Assembly: GCF_002532045.1 (NCBI RefSeq)
Contig: NZ_NWTG01000023.1
Coordinates: 1 to 64,000, forward strand
From: Bradyrhizobium sp. C9
GTDB lineage: Bacteria > Pseudomonadota > Alphaproteobacteria > Rhizobiales > Xanthobacteraceae
Length of the DNA stretch: 64,000 nt
Direction: 5' to 3'
Below, piece after piece: positions 9,075 through 16,401 of this stretch. Made by a program: the position numbers and the translations under genes. A model generated the notes under the pieces. The model had not been told where the DNA came from. It saw nothing but the letters and a program-made list of their open reading frames with translations, and did no database searches. Position 1 is the stretch's first letter, and every line of letters begins with the position of its first letter.

Positions 9075-9566
9075 ATGCGTCGTGTCAGTCTGGCTTTCTT
9101 TGCATCCGCAACCATCCTCGCCGCGACGCCGGCGCTGGCGCAGGCGCCGCTGGTCGAGAAGAACGTCTCGATGGCGATGTCGCTCGCGATCATGCAGGCG
9201 GCGCTCGATCAGTGCAGCAAGGATGGTTACAAGGTGTCGGTGGTGATCGTCGACAAGGGCGGCAATGTCGCGGCCTCGGTGCGCGGCGACGGCACCGGTC
9301 CGCACACCATGGAATTCGCGCGGATGAAGGCCTACACGGCGCGCACCCGCAGCCAGACCTCGCTTGCCACCATGAAGCAGATGGAAGATCCGGCCAACGC
9401 CTTCCTGAAGCAGATCCCCAATGTGGTCGGCGTCGGCGGCGGCGTGCCGATCAAGGCGGGCAACGAGGTGATCGGGGGCGTCGGTGTCTCCGGCGCGCCG
9501 GGCGGCGAGAAGGACGAAGTCTGCGCCAATGCCGGCCTTGCCAAGGTGGCGGACGCGCTGAAATAG
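9075..9566 (+). CDS. secreted GlcG/HbpS-family protein (DUF336)
   Basis: A small exported protein of 163 residues. A signal peptide (about residues 1-22, ending ...TPALAQA) precedes a single GlcG/HbpS domain with the typical VVIVDKGGNVAASVRGD and GGGVPIK...VIGGVGVSGAPGGEKDE segments. Streptomyces HbpS binds haem and senses redox stress, while GlcG occurs in glycolate operons; neither function can be assigned from sequence alone. The start at 9075 is fixed by AGGGAGG at 9061-9067; the longer open frame upstream lacks a signal peptide. It appears to be a single-gene unit. Confidence 0.85.
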   Translation: MRRVSLAFFASATILAATPALAQAPLVEKNVSMAMSLAIMQAALDQCSKDGYKVSVVIVDKGGNVAASVRGDGTGPHTMEFARMKAYTARTRSQTSLATMKQMEDPANAFLKQIPNVVGVGGGVPIKAGNEVIGGVGVSGAPGGEKDEVCANAGLAKVADALK

Positions 9567-9627
9567 CGCGGCGCCATGACGCGGCCGCGTGTTGCGCTGA
9601 TACCGCGGTGATCCTATGAGTTGGTCG

Positions 9628-9651
9628 GGCAGGCGCGACATCTCGCCTGCC
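9628..9651. repeat. perfect 8-bp inverted repeat before the AAC(3) gene
   Basis: GGCAGGCG (9628-9635) and CGCCTGCC (9644-9651) with an 8-base loop. It could close the preceding transcript or structure the leader of the next gene, and is one reason to prefer the later start of that gene. Confidence 0.5.
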
Positions 9652-9663
9652 GCCGATACTCAG

Positions 9664-10482
9664 ATGACAGAACACAACCTCGTCGCTGCAAGCAGCGAGC
9701 CGCGGACCCGGGATAGCCTCATCCGTGATCTGCTTCGCCTCGGCGTGCAGCCGGGCGAGACACTTCTGGTCCATTGCGCCATGAGCAGGCTTGGTTGGGT
9801 GGCCGCCGGCTCGGAAACCGTGGTGCGTGCGTTGCTCGGCGCGGTCACCGACGCCGGCACGCTGGTGATGCCCGCGCAATCATCGCAGCTCAGCGACCCC
9901 GCCAACTGGCGCGCGCCGGCTGTTCCGCAGGAATGGATCGAGACGATCCGCGCGAATTTGCCTGCCTTCGACCCGCGCACGACGCCGACCCGCGACATGG
10001 GCGCCGTCGCCGAGCTGTTCCGGACCTGGCCGGGCGCAAGGCGGAGCCTGCACCCGACCTGCTCGTTCGCCGCGCTCGGACCCGAGGCGGAGAAGATTAC
10101 CGCGCAGCAGCCGCTCAGTGCGCCGTTCGGTGACGAGGGACCGCTGGGATATCTCTACCGATCGTCCGCGCGTATCCTGCTGCTTGGTGCAGGCTTCGAT
10201 TCCTGCACCGCCTTCCACCTGGCCGAGCAGAGGGCGTGGCCGGGCTTGCCGCGCATCGCGGAAGGCTCACCCATGGTCGTCGACGGCGACCGCCGCTGGG
10301 TTCGGTTCGACGTCGCGGCGGCATACCCGGACGGCTTTCCGGAGATCGGCGAGCAATTGCGCCGGCAGGGGCTGGTCCGGAGCGGCAGCGTCGGCGCCGC
10401 CACCTGCCATCTGATGTCGTTGCCGCGCATCGTCGACGCGGCCGCCGAGATCATGGCCGCGCAGCCATTTCCATTCGGATGA
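9664..10482 (+). CDS. AAC(3)-family N-acetyltransferase
   Basis: A GCN5-unrelated antibiotic-acetyltransferase fold protein of 272 residues. Family segments are visible in order: LGVQPGETLLVHCAMSRLGWV near the N terminus, then HPTCSFAALG, and GYLYRSSARILLLGAGFDSCTAFHLAE. Characterised relatives acetylate the 3-amino group of aminoglycosides using acetyl-CoA; chromosomal members in soil bacteria often have unproven substrates. Two starts are possible, 9616 and 9664. Neither has a good ribosome site; I prefer 9664 because homology begins shortly after it and a hairpin lies between them. Convergent with the TetR gene downstream (17 bp). Confidence 0.8.
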   Translation: MTEHNLVAASSEPRTRDSLIRDLLRLGVQPGETLLVHCAMSRLGWVAAGSETVVRALLGAVTDAGTLVMPAQSSQLSDPANWRAPAVPQEWIETIRANLPAFDPRTTPTRDMGAVAELFRTWPGARRSLHPTCSFAALGPEAEKITAQQPLSAPFGDEGPLGYLYRSSARILLLGAGFDSCTAFHLAEQRAWPGLPRIAEGSPMVVDGDRRWVRFDVAAAYPDGFPEIGEQLRRQGLVRSGSVGAATCHLMSLPRIVDAAAEIMAAQPFPFG

Positions 10483-10498
10483 AACGGGCGCGCGGCGC

Positions 10499-11158
10499 CT
10501 AGACTGCCACCAGTTCGTCCGCGCGGCCCGCGCGCTTCGTCTTCTTCAGCTTGGCCGGCGCGAACAGATTGCTGGCGGCGAGGCCCGCGGTGTCGGCGAC
10601 CGCGGGATCACATGACACCATGGCGGCGACGATGGCGCCGTCGATCAGCAGCGCGAGCTGATGCGCGAGCACCGCCGGCTCGGTCGCGCCCATCTCGCCG
10701 GCGAGCTTCTCGATATGCGCCAGCACCACCTTCTTGTGCTTCAGCGCGATGTTGCGGAACTGCTTGGCGTCCTTGTCGTGCTCGGCGACCGCGTTGATGA
10801 ACGGGCAGCCGTAGAAGCGTTCCTCGGCGAACCAGGTCTTCAGGGCAGGGAAGATTCGCGACAGCTTGGTCTGCGGATCGCCGCCGCCGGCCTCGATCGC
10901 GCCGATGAACCATTCGCGCCACTGCCGGCCTTCGCTCTCCAGCACGGCATGCACGAGGTTGGTCTTTGAGCCGAACAATTTGTAGAGCGTGGTCTTGGCG
11001 GTTCCCGCCTCGTCGATGATCGCATCGATGCCGGTGGCGTTGATGCCGTTCTTGCAGAACAGATGCGTCGCCGCATTGAGCAGGCGTCCGCGCGCGGACT
11101 CGTCGTCGCCGGCGGCGAACGCGGCGGCAGGTTTTTTCTTCGCAAGCGATTTGGCCAT
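10499..11158 (-). CDS. TetR/AcrR-family repressor (LmrA/YxaF-like)
   Basis: A transcriptional repressor of 219 residues. The N-terminal TetR helix-turn-helix occupies roughly residues 20-70 (LLNAATHLFCKNGINATGIDAIIDEAGTAKTTLYKLFGSK), and the C-terminal ligand domain has the GCPFINAVAEH and HKKVVLAHI pattern typical of the LmrA/YxaF branch. The ATG at 11158 matches the family start; the open frame extends further. It is divergent from the OsmC gene with 267 bp between, and a GACC/GGTC-type palindrome lies in front of OsmC, so control of the OsmC-flavoprotein-rhodanese-cyanase genes is likely. Ligand unknown. Confidence 0.85.
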   Translation of the reverse strand: MAKSLAKKKPAAAFAAGDDESARGRLLNAATHLFCKNGINATGIDAIIDEAGTAKTTLYKLFGSKTNLVHAVLESEGRQWREWFIGAIEAGGGDPQTKLSRIFPALKTWFAEERFYGCPFINAVAEHDKDAKQFRNIALKHKKVVLAHIEKLAGEMGATEPAVLAHQLALLIDGAIVAAMVSCDPAVADTAGLAASNLFAPAKLKKTKRAGRADELVAV

Positions 11159-11376
11159 GCGCGGCAGTAAATCGGAGCGCGGCAAAATCATCAAGCCGCA
11201 TCTTCACGGGGGCGGGCATGTGCGCCGTCCTGCGCTCAAAGTAATCGCGGCAGCGCGGCAGATGCACCGCGTTTGAGCAGCCGCGCCCTGATCAATCCGC
11301 AGGCAGGTAGGGCTAACCGGCTGCGCGATTTCAGCTTTTGATTTGGCGGAGGACTGGCACGCTTCGTGCAGGAAAC

Positions 11377-11390
11377 AGACCGTTCGGTAT
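11377..11390. promoter_or_regulatory. candidate TetR operator upstream of OsmC
   Basis: AGACCGTTCGGTAT contains the palindromic core ACCG-TT-CGGT (11379-11388), 36 bp before the OsmC start. LmrA/YxaF-type repressors are known to bind TAGACC/GGTCTA-like palindromes, which fits the divergent TetR gene. It is a single site recognised by eye. Confidence 0.4.
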
Positions 11391-11425
11391 CCTGACCAAA
11401 TCCATCGCTCCCAGGGAGAAAACTG

Positions 11426-11968
11426 ATGACCGCTGTCGCTCAAAAAACCGCACTGACCGGCTGCCTCGCGCCGATCGACAGAGGCGGGCTCGAGCAGCTG
11501 ATTGCCAACGGCAAGGCCAACCCGAAGGTGATCAAGACCTTGAAGTGCAGGACGGTGGCCGAGGGCAAGTTCCGTCACGCCAACTACATCCGCAACCTCG
11601 CGCCCTACATCGTCGACGAACCGCCGGGCCTGCTCGGTGACGATACCGCGCCCAATCCGTCGGAGGCCTCGCTCGCCGCGCTCGGCTCCTGCCTTGCGGT
11701 CGGCCTGCACGCCAATGCGGTGCACCGTGGCTGGATCGTCAACAAGCTCGAGCTCGAGCTCGAGGGCGATCTCAACATCACCGCGGTGTGGGGCACCGGC
11801 GACGTCAGCGAGAAGCCGGTCGGCTTCACCGACGTCCGCGTCAAGGTCGACATGGAATGCGAGGGCGTCGCGCAGACCGAGATCGACGCGCTGGTGGCGC
11901 ATGTGAAGAAGTGGTCGCCGGTCGCCAACACCTTCACCCGTCCCGTCAATCTCGAGGTCAGCGCGTAG
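11426..11968 (+). CDS. OsmC-family protein
   Basis: A cytoplasmic OsmC/Ohr-fold protein of 180 residues. The conserved NPSEASLAALGSCLAVGLHANA segment carries the peroxidatic-type Cys at the start of the central helix. The usual second Cys of Ohr/OsmC near the C terminus (CPYS in the family) is replaced by SPVA, so a classic two-Cys hydroperoxide reductase mechanism is doubtful; M-E-C-E offers another Cys. AGGGAGAAAACTG gives a good ribosome site. It is the first of four plus-strand genes ending with cyanase, and is divergent from a TetR repressor. A role in detoxifying peroxides or reactive electrophiles is a family-level inference. Confidence 0.85.
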   Translation: MTAVAQKTALTGCLAPIDRGGLEQLIANGKANPKVIKTLKCRTVAEGKFRHANYIRNLAPYIVDEPPGLLGDDTAPNPSEASLAALGSCLAVGLHANAVHRGWIVNKLELELEGDLNITAVWGTGDVSEKPVGFTDVRVKVDMECEGVAQTEIDALVAHVKKWSPVANTFTRPVNLEVSA

Positions 11969-12004
11969 GCGCCCGATCGGCAATTCAAGGTGCGGAGACC
12001 AACC

Positions 12005-13132
12005 ATGGGTTCACTGGCTTTATCGCGGGTCGCAGCTCAAGATCCCGCACCGACGATCACGGACGAGGTCGCGCGCCTCGCCCGTCAGGAGCTGGCACCG
12101 CTCGCGTCCGCGATCGATGCCGGCTCGGTCTATCCCGGCGAATTCCTGCGCCGGCTCGGCAAGACCGGCGCGTGGAGCAGCCACGTGCCGCAGGAGGGGC
12201 CGGCCGACCTGCGCTGGGCGATCCAGTCGATGGCCGCGCTCGGCGAGGTCTGCGGCGCCACCGCCTTCATGGCGTGGTGCCAGAACACGCTGGTCTGGTA
12301 CGTCGCCAATTCCACCAACGTGAAGCTCGCCGCGCGCTTCGGCAACTGCTTCTCCAGCGGGCGCGCGCTCGGCGGCACCGGGCTCTCCAACCCGATGAAG
12401 AGCTTCTTCGGCATCGAGCGGCTGAAGCTGAAGGGCCGCAAGGTCGACGGCGGCTACGTCGTGCGCGGCGCGCTGCCCTGGGTGTCCAATCTCGGCCCCG
12501 ACCACTACTTCGGCACGATCTTCGAGCGCGACGACGATGGCACCGGCGGCGAGCCGGGCAGCACGGTCATGTTCCTTGCCGATTGCTCCGACCCGGCGAT
12601 CACGCTGACGCCGTGCAAGCCGTTCCTGGCGATGGACGGCACCGGCACCTACAGCGTCCAGTTCCGCGACGTGTTCGTGCCTGACGAGCTGATCCTGGCC
12701 GAGCCGGCTGCGCCGTTCGTCAAGAGGATCCGCGCCGGATTCATCCTGCTGCAGACCGGCATGGGCCTCGGCCTGATGAGGGATTGCATCAACATCATGG
12801 ACGAGGTCCATGCGCCGCTCGGTCACGTCAACCGCTATCTGCCGCAGCAGCCGGTGCAATTCCGCGAGCTCCATGCCGAGTTCGAGAAGGAGGCGATGAC
12901 GCTGGCAAGCGATCCCTACAACGCCGACGACAGCTACTGGCGCCGTGTCGTCGCGCTGCGCCTGCGGATCGGCGATGCCAGTGTCGCGGTGGCGCATGCG
13001 GCGATGCTCCATTGCGGCGCGCGCGGCTACCTGATGAGCCATCGCGCCCAGCGCAGGCTGCGCGAAGCCTATTTCGTCGCCATCGTCACGCCCGCCACCA
13101 AGCAGCTGCGCAAGATGCTGGCGGACGGTTGA
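12005..13132 (+). CDS. acyl-CoA dehydrogenase-like flavoprotein
   Basis: A protein of 375 residues with the acyl-CoA dehydrogenase three-domain plan: helical N-terminal part, beta domain (about 120-230, with GGTGLSNPM and FRDVFVPDELIL) and C-terminal helical bundle. Homology to true dehydrogenases is weak in the catalytic-base region and the C-terminal FAD/CoA segment is short, so a flavin monooxygenase of the DszC/SfnC type is also possible. The ATG at 12005 is preferred to GTG 11990 because CGGAGA lies between them. It follows OsmC by 36 bp and precedes a rhodanese, which suggests work on a sulfur- or nitrile-containing substrate, but this is not shown. Confidence 0.65.
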   Translation: MGSLALSRVAAQDPAPTITDEVARLARQELAPLASAIDAGSVYPGEFLRRLGKTGAWSSHVPQEGPADLRWAIQSMAALGEVCGATAFMAWCQNTLVWYVANSTNVKLAARFGNCFSSGRALGGTGLSNPMKSFFGIERLKLKGRKVDGGYVVRGALPWVSNLGPDHYFGTIFERDDDGTGGEPGSTVMFLADCSDPAITLTPCKPFLAMDGTGTYSVQFRDVFVPDELILAEPAAPFVKRIRAGFILLQTGMGLGLMRDCINIMDEVHAPLGHVNRYLPQQPVQFRELHAEFEKEAMTLASDPYNADDSYWRRVVALRLRIGDASVAVAHAAMLHCGARGYLMSHRAQRRLREAYFVAIVTPATKQLRKMLADG

Positions 13133-13207
13133 AGCATGATCCGGAAAAGTGGGAACCGGTTTTCCCTCGCGACAAACGCGGAACGCGTTTGCGCGGAGAT
13201 CATGCTC
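13133..13207. repeat. rhizobial palindromic element (RPE-like), long copy
   Basis: Begins AGCATGATCCGGAAAAGTGGG and ends GATCATGCTC, with CGGTTTTCC and a second small palindrome ACGCGGAACGCGT inside. The same ends occur at 54153-54199 and 23303-23349. It separates the flavoprotein and rhodanese genes and may shape or process their shared transcript. Confidence 0.8.
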
Positions 13208-13256
13208 AAACGAGTTTCGGGACCACCACAACTGCAACCACAAACAGGAGACAGCC

Positions 13257-14135
13257 ATGACGGACGTTCTGATCATCGCCGGCGAACTTGCCGAGCTCGT
13301 CAAGAAAGAGCCGTGTGTCATCATCGACACCCGGAATCCGGATGCCTATGCGGCGGGCCATCTGCCCGGTGCCGTCAATGTGCATGACGTCTTCACGTTC
13401 CTCGCGACCTCGACGCCGGAGGGAATCCACGAGCTGAAGACCAAGTTCGCCGACGCGTTCGGCGCCGCCGGTCTCTCCGGCAAGGAGACCGCCGTGATCT
13501 ACGAGCAGTCGATGAATTCCGGCTTCGGCCAGTCCTGCCGCGGCTACTACTTGCTGACCATGCTGGGTTATCCCAAGATCAAGGTGCTGCATGGCGGCTT
13601 CGATGCCTGGAAGGCCGCCGACCTTCCGGTTACCACGGACGTCGCGGTGCCGCCGAAGGCCTCGTTTGCGATCGTGCCGGAGGCCGGCGACATCATGATC
13701 GACGCCAAGGCGATGCTGGCCGCGGTCGGCAAGCCCGGCGTTGCGATCCTCGATGTGCGCGATGTCGACGAGTGGATCGGCGAAAGCTCGTCTCCTTATG
13801 GGAAGGATTTCTGCCCGCGCAAGGGCCGCATCCCCGGCGCGGTCTGGCTGGAATGGTACCGCATGATGAAGCCCACCGGCGAGGGTCCGCGCTTCAAGTC
13901 GAAGGACGAGATCCTGGCGGAATGCGCCACCGTCGGCATCTCGCAGACCACGCCGGTCTATCTCTACTGCTTCAAGGGGGCGCGCGCCTCGAACACCTTC
14001 CTGGCGCTGAAGAACGCCGGCGTGAAGGACGTGCGGATGTACTTCGGCTCCTGGAACGAGTGGTCGCGCGATCCGGCGCTGCCGATCGACGAGGGTCTGC
14101 CGACCGCTGCCGTCGTCACGGGCAAGGCGGCATAG
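13257..14135 (+). CDS. two-domain rhodanese-like sulfurtransferase
   Basis: A protein of 292 residues with two rhodanese modules. The N-terminal one (about 1-125: VIIDTRNPDAYAAGHLPGAVN) lacks a catalytic loop Cys in the normal CxxG position, while the C-terminal one (about 145-285: AILDVRDVDEW, GRIPGAVWLEW) has C238 in CFKGARAS. Classical enzymes move sulfur from thiosulfate to cyanide, giving thiocyanate. ACAGGAGA precedes the ATG at 13257; the longer frame upstream runs through the repeat element. No signal peptide, so cytoplasmic. It lies 99 bp before cyanase on the same strand, pointing to cyanide/cyanate or related sulfur chemistry. Confidence 0.85.
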   Translation: MTDVLIIAGELAELVKKEPCVIIDTRNPDAYAAGHLPGAVNVHDVFTFLATSTPEGIHELKTKFADAFGAAGLSGKETAVIYEQSMNSGFGQSCRGYYLLTMLGYPKIKVLHGGFDAWKAADLPVTTDVAVPPKASFAIVPEAGDIMIDAKAMLAAVGKPGVAILDVRDVDEWIGESSSPYGKDFCPRKGRIPGAVWLEWYRMMKPTGEGPRFKSKDEILAECATVGISQTTPVYLYCFKGARASNTFLALKNAGVKDVRMYFGSWNEWSRDPALPIDEGLPTAAVVTGKAA

Positions 14136-14234
14136 AATCTGCATGTTTGCGGCGTCCGGCGGCGTAAAATGCGGCCGGACGCCGATCAATGCCGGCGTCG
14201 GCACCGTGCGCCGATCCCCAAGGAGGAAAGCCTG

Positions 14235-14723
14235 ATGAAACGTGAAGACCTCACCGAAAAGCTGCTCGACATCAAGCGCGAGAAGGGCTGGAGCTGGAAG
14301 CACATCTGCGAGACAATCGGCGGCTATTCCGAGGTCCTGATCGTCGGCGCGATCCTCGGCCAGATGAAGCTGACAAAACCGCAGGCGGCCAATGCCGGGG
14401 AGCTGTTCGGGCTGTCGAAGGCCGAGACCGCGATGCTCAACGAGGTGCCGATGCGCGGCGCCGGCACGCCGATGCCGCCGACCGATCCCCTGATCTACCG
14501 CTTCTACGAGATGGTGATGGTCAACGGCCCGGCGTGGAAGGCGCTGATCGAGGAGGAATTCGGCGACGGCATCATGTCCGCGATCGACTTCGACATGGCG
14601 ATGGAGCGTGTCGCTAACCCGAAGGGCGACCGCGTCAAGATCACCATGAGCGGCAAGTTCCTGCCGTACAAATATTACGGCGCCAGCGGCAATGTGCCGG
14701 AATACGGTTTCAAGGAGGAGTGA
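14235..14723 (+). CDS. cynS: cyanate hydratase (cyanase)
   Basis: Converts cyanate and bicarbonate to ammonia and carbon dioxide (via carbamate) in the cytoplasm; the enzyme is a decamer. The protein is 162 residues, close to the family's 156. An N-terminal helical DNA-binding-like domain precedes the catalytic domain, where R89, E92 and S115 keep exactly the spacing of the E. coli catalytic R96, E99, S122. AGGAGG at 14221-14226 gives a strong ribosome site. No cynT carbonic anhydrase or cynR is adjacent; the partner here is a rhodanese. It could supply nitrogen from cyanate or protect against it. Confidence 0.95.
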   Translation: MKREDLTEKLLDIKREKGWSWKHICETIGGYSEVLIVGAILGQMKLTKPQAANAGELFGLSKAETAMLNEVPMRGAGTPMPPTDPLIYRFYEMVMVNGPAWKALIEEEFGDGIMSAIDFDMAMERVANPKGDRVKITMSGKFLPYKYYGASGNVPEYGFKEE

Positions 14724-14782
14724 GACGAGAGCACGAATGGCAAGTAGCGAATGGAATCGCTACTCGCCCATCGCGAAGGAGG

Positions 14783-16213
14783 TCACAGGATCGTGCCCGG
14801 CGCGTAGCTCGCCGCTTCCGGCTTGGCCCGGGCCAGCGCCTCGACCTGCTCGGCGAAATAGTCGACCTGGGCGGCGGCGTCGCCGGAGTTGGCGCGACCT
14901 TGCGCGAGCACGAGCTGCAATTCGGCTTCGCTGAGGCCAAGCCGTTGATCGGCGGCGAGACGCTGCAGCAGATCGTTCTGCACGATCTTGCCGGTGCGCA
15001 GGTCGCCAATGGCGGCGACGGCGTGCTCCTTGATCGCCTCGTGGGCGCCTTCGCGGCCGGCGCCCTTCTTGACCGCTTCCATCATGACAGTGGTGGTCAG
15101 CAGGAAGGGCAGATAGCGGTTGAGCTCGGTGGCGACGACGGCTTCGAACACCTCCATCTGGTCGAGCACGGTGAGCAAGGTCTCGAGCAGGCCATCCATG
15201 GCGAGGAAGGCATCGGGCAGCATGACGCGGCGGACGACGGAGCAGGAGACGTCGCCTTCGTTCCACTGATCGCCGGCGAGGCCTGCAGCCATCGCGAGAT
15301 AGCCCTTCAGGATCACATGCAGGCCGTTGATGCGCTCGCACGAGCGGCTGTTCATCTTGTGCGGCATCGCCGAGGAACCCACCTGGCCCTTGGCAAAGCC
15401 TTCGCTGGCGAGTTCATGGCCTGCCATCAAGCGGATGGTCTTGGCGAAGTTGCCGGGACCGCTGGCGAGCTCGGTGAGCACGCTGACCGCACGGAAGTCG
15501 AGGCTACGCGGATACACCTGGCCGACGGCGTCGAGCGCTTTCGGCAAGCCGAGGTGAACGAGGATGCGTTCCTCGAGCGCGCGCGCCTTGCCGGCATCGC
15601 CATTGAACAGGGTGATCTGGTCGAGGCGCGTGCCCACTGCGCCCTTCAGGCCGCGAGCCGGGTAGGTCTGCAGCACATTGACCAGGCTCTGATGCGCCAG
15701 CAGCATCTCTTCGCCGAACATGGCGATGCGCTTGCCGAGCGTCGTGACCTGCGCGGCCACGTTGTGGGTGCGGGCGGTGAAAGGGATGTCGCGCAATTGC
15801 TGGGCGCGCTTCGCAAACCGAATCAGCGCGGCGATGCTCTTGGTCTCGACCAGCTGCAACGCGCGGTAGACCTGCAATTGCTCCACGTTCTCCGTGAGGT
15901 CGCGGCTGGTCATGCCCTTGTGCAGGTGCTCATGACCGGCCAGATCGCAGAACTCCTCGATCCGCGCCTTGACGTCGTGGCGGGTGACGCGCTCGCGCTG
16001 CATGATGGAGGCCAGGTTGATCTGGTCCTTGACGCGCTCGTAGCTTTCGATCACGCCGTCGGGAACCGGAATCCCGAGATCGCGCTGGCCTTTCAGCACG
16101 GCGATCCAGTAGTCGCGTTCGAGGCGAACCTTGCCCTCGCCACTCCAGATGGCGCGCATGGCGGGTGAGGCATAACGTTCAGCGAGAACGTTGGAAATGT
16201 GATCCTGGGACAT
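14783..16213 (-). CDS. purB: adenylosuccinate lyase, actinobacterial-type second copy
   Basis: A fumarase/aspartase-superfamily lyase of 476 residues. The signature GSSAMPHKMN is present, as are the TSRDLTEN and RTHNVAAQ active-site loops. Overall it resembles actinobacterial PurB from NVLAERYAS at the N terminus to YAPGTIL at the C terminus, and differs clearly from the 435-residue PurB at 59201-60508. The usual reaction releases fumarate from adenylosuccinate and SAICAR. With two copies, this one may be a back-up or may act on a related substrate. The start at 16213 has GAGAGCGGG before it; an open frame continues upstream through an inverted-repeat region. Confidence 0.85.
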   Translation of the reverse strand: MSQDHISNVLAERYASPAMRAIWSGEGKVRLERDYWIAVLKGQRDLGIPVPDGVIESYERVKDQINLASIMQRERVTRHDVKARIEEFCDLAGHEHLHKGMTSRDLTENVEQLQVYRALQLVETKSIAALIRFAKRAQQLRDIPFTARTHNVAAQVTTLGKRIAMFGEEMLLAHQSLVNVLQTYPARGLKGAVGTRLDQITLFNGDAGKARALEERILVHLGLPKALDAVGQVYPRSLDFRAVSVLTELASGPGNFAKTIRLMAGHELASEGFAKGQVGSSAMPHKMNSRSCERINGLHVILKGYLAMAAGLAGDQWNEGDVSCSVVRRVMLPDAFLAMDGLLETLLTVLDQMEVFEAVVATELNRYLPFLLTTTVMMEAVKKGAGREGAHEAIKEHAVAAIGDLRTGKIVQNDLLQRLAADQRLGLSEAELQLVLAQGRANSGDAAAQVDYFAEQVEALARAKPEAASYAPGTIL

Positions 16214-16230
16214 GATCCCGCTCTCTTGGC

Positions 16231-16352
16231 ATTGCCTGAGGCTGCCTGCAAGTCGCGACCTGTCATGAATCGTCAGGTCTGGTAGCGCCTTGGCCGGACT
16301 TGCGGTGTTGGCGCTACCATACCAGATCAGTGGATGCGCCGCCTCAGGCAAT
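16231..16352. repeat. nested inverted repeats upstream of second purB
   Basis: Outer arms ATTGCCTGAGGC (16231-16242) and GCCTCAGGCAAT (16341-16352) are a perfect 12-bp pair. Inside them, TGGTAGCGCC (16280-16289) pairs with GGCGCTACCA (16310-16319). A smaller hairpin CGGGAC/GTCCCG follows at 16381-16397, just past the stop of the next gene upstream. The structure fills the leader of the lyase gene. Confidence 0.6.
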
Positions 16353-16401
16353 CCCGGGGCGGCGCCGGCATTCCCCGTCGCGGGACAGGACGTCCCGCGC
16401 G

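Noticed and set aside
14720..16168. 482-codon plus-strand open frame opposite the second purB
   Set aside because: The minus-strand protein matches PurB along its full length; the plus frame has no motif.
16214..16351. N-terminal extension of the second PurB
   Set aside because: The extension runs through the inverted repeats and has no homology; PurB-like sequence starts at the ATG at 16213.
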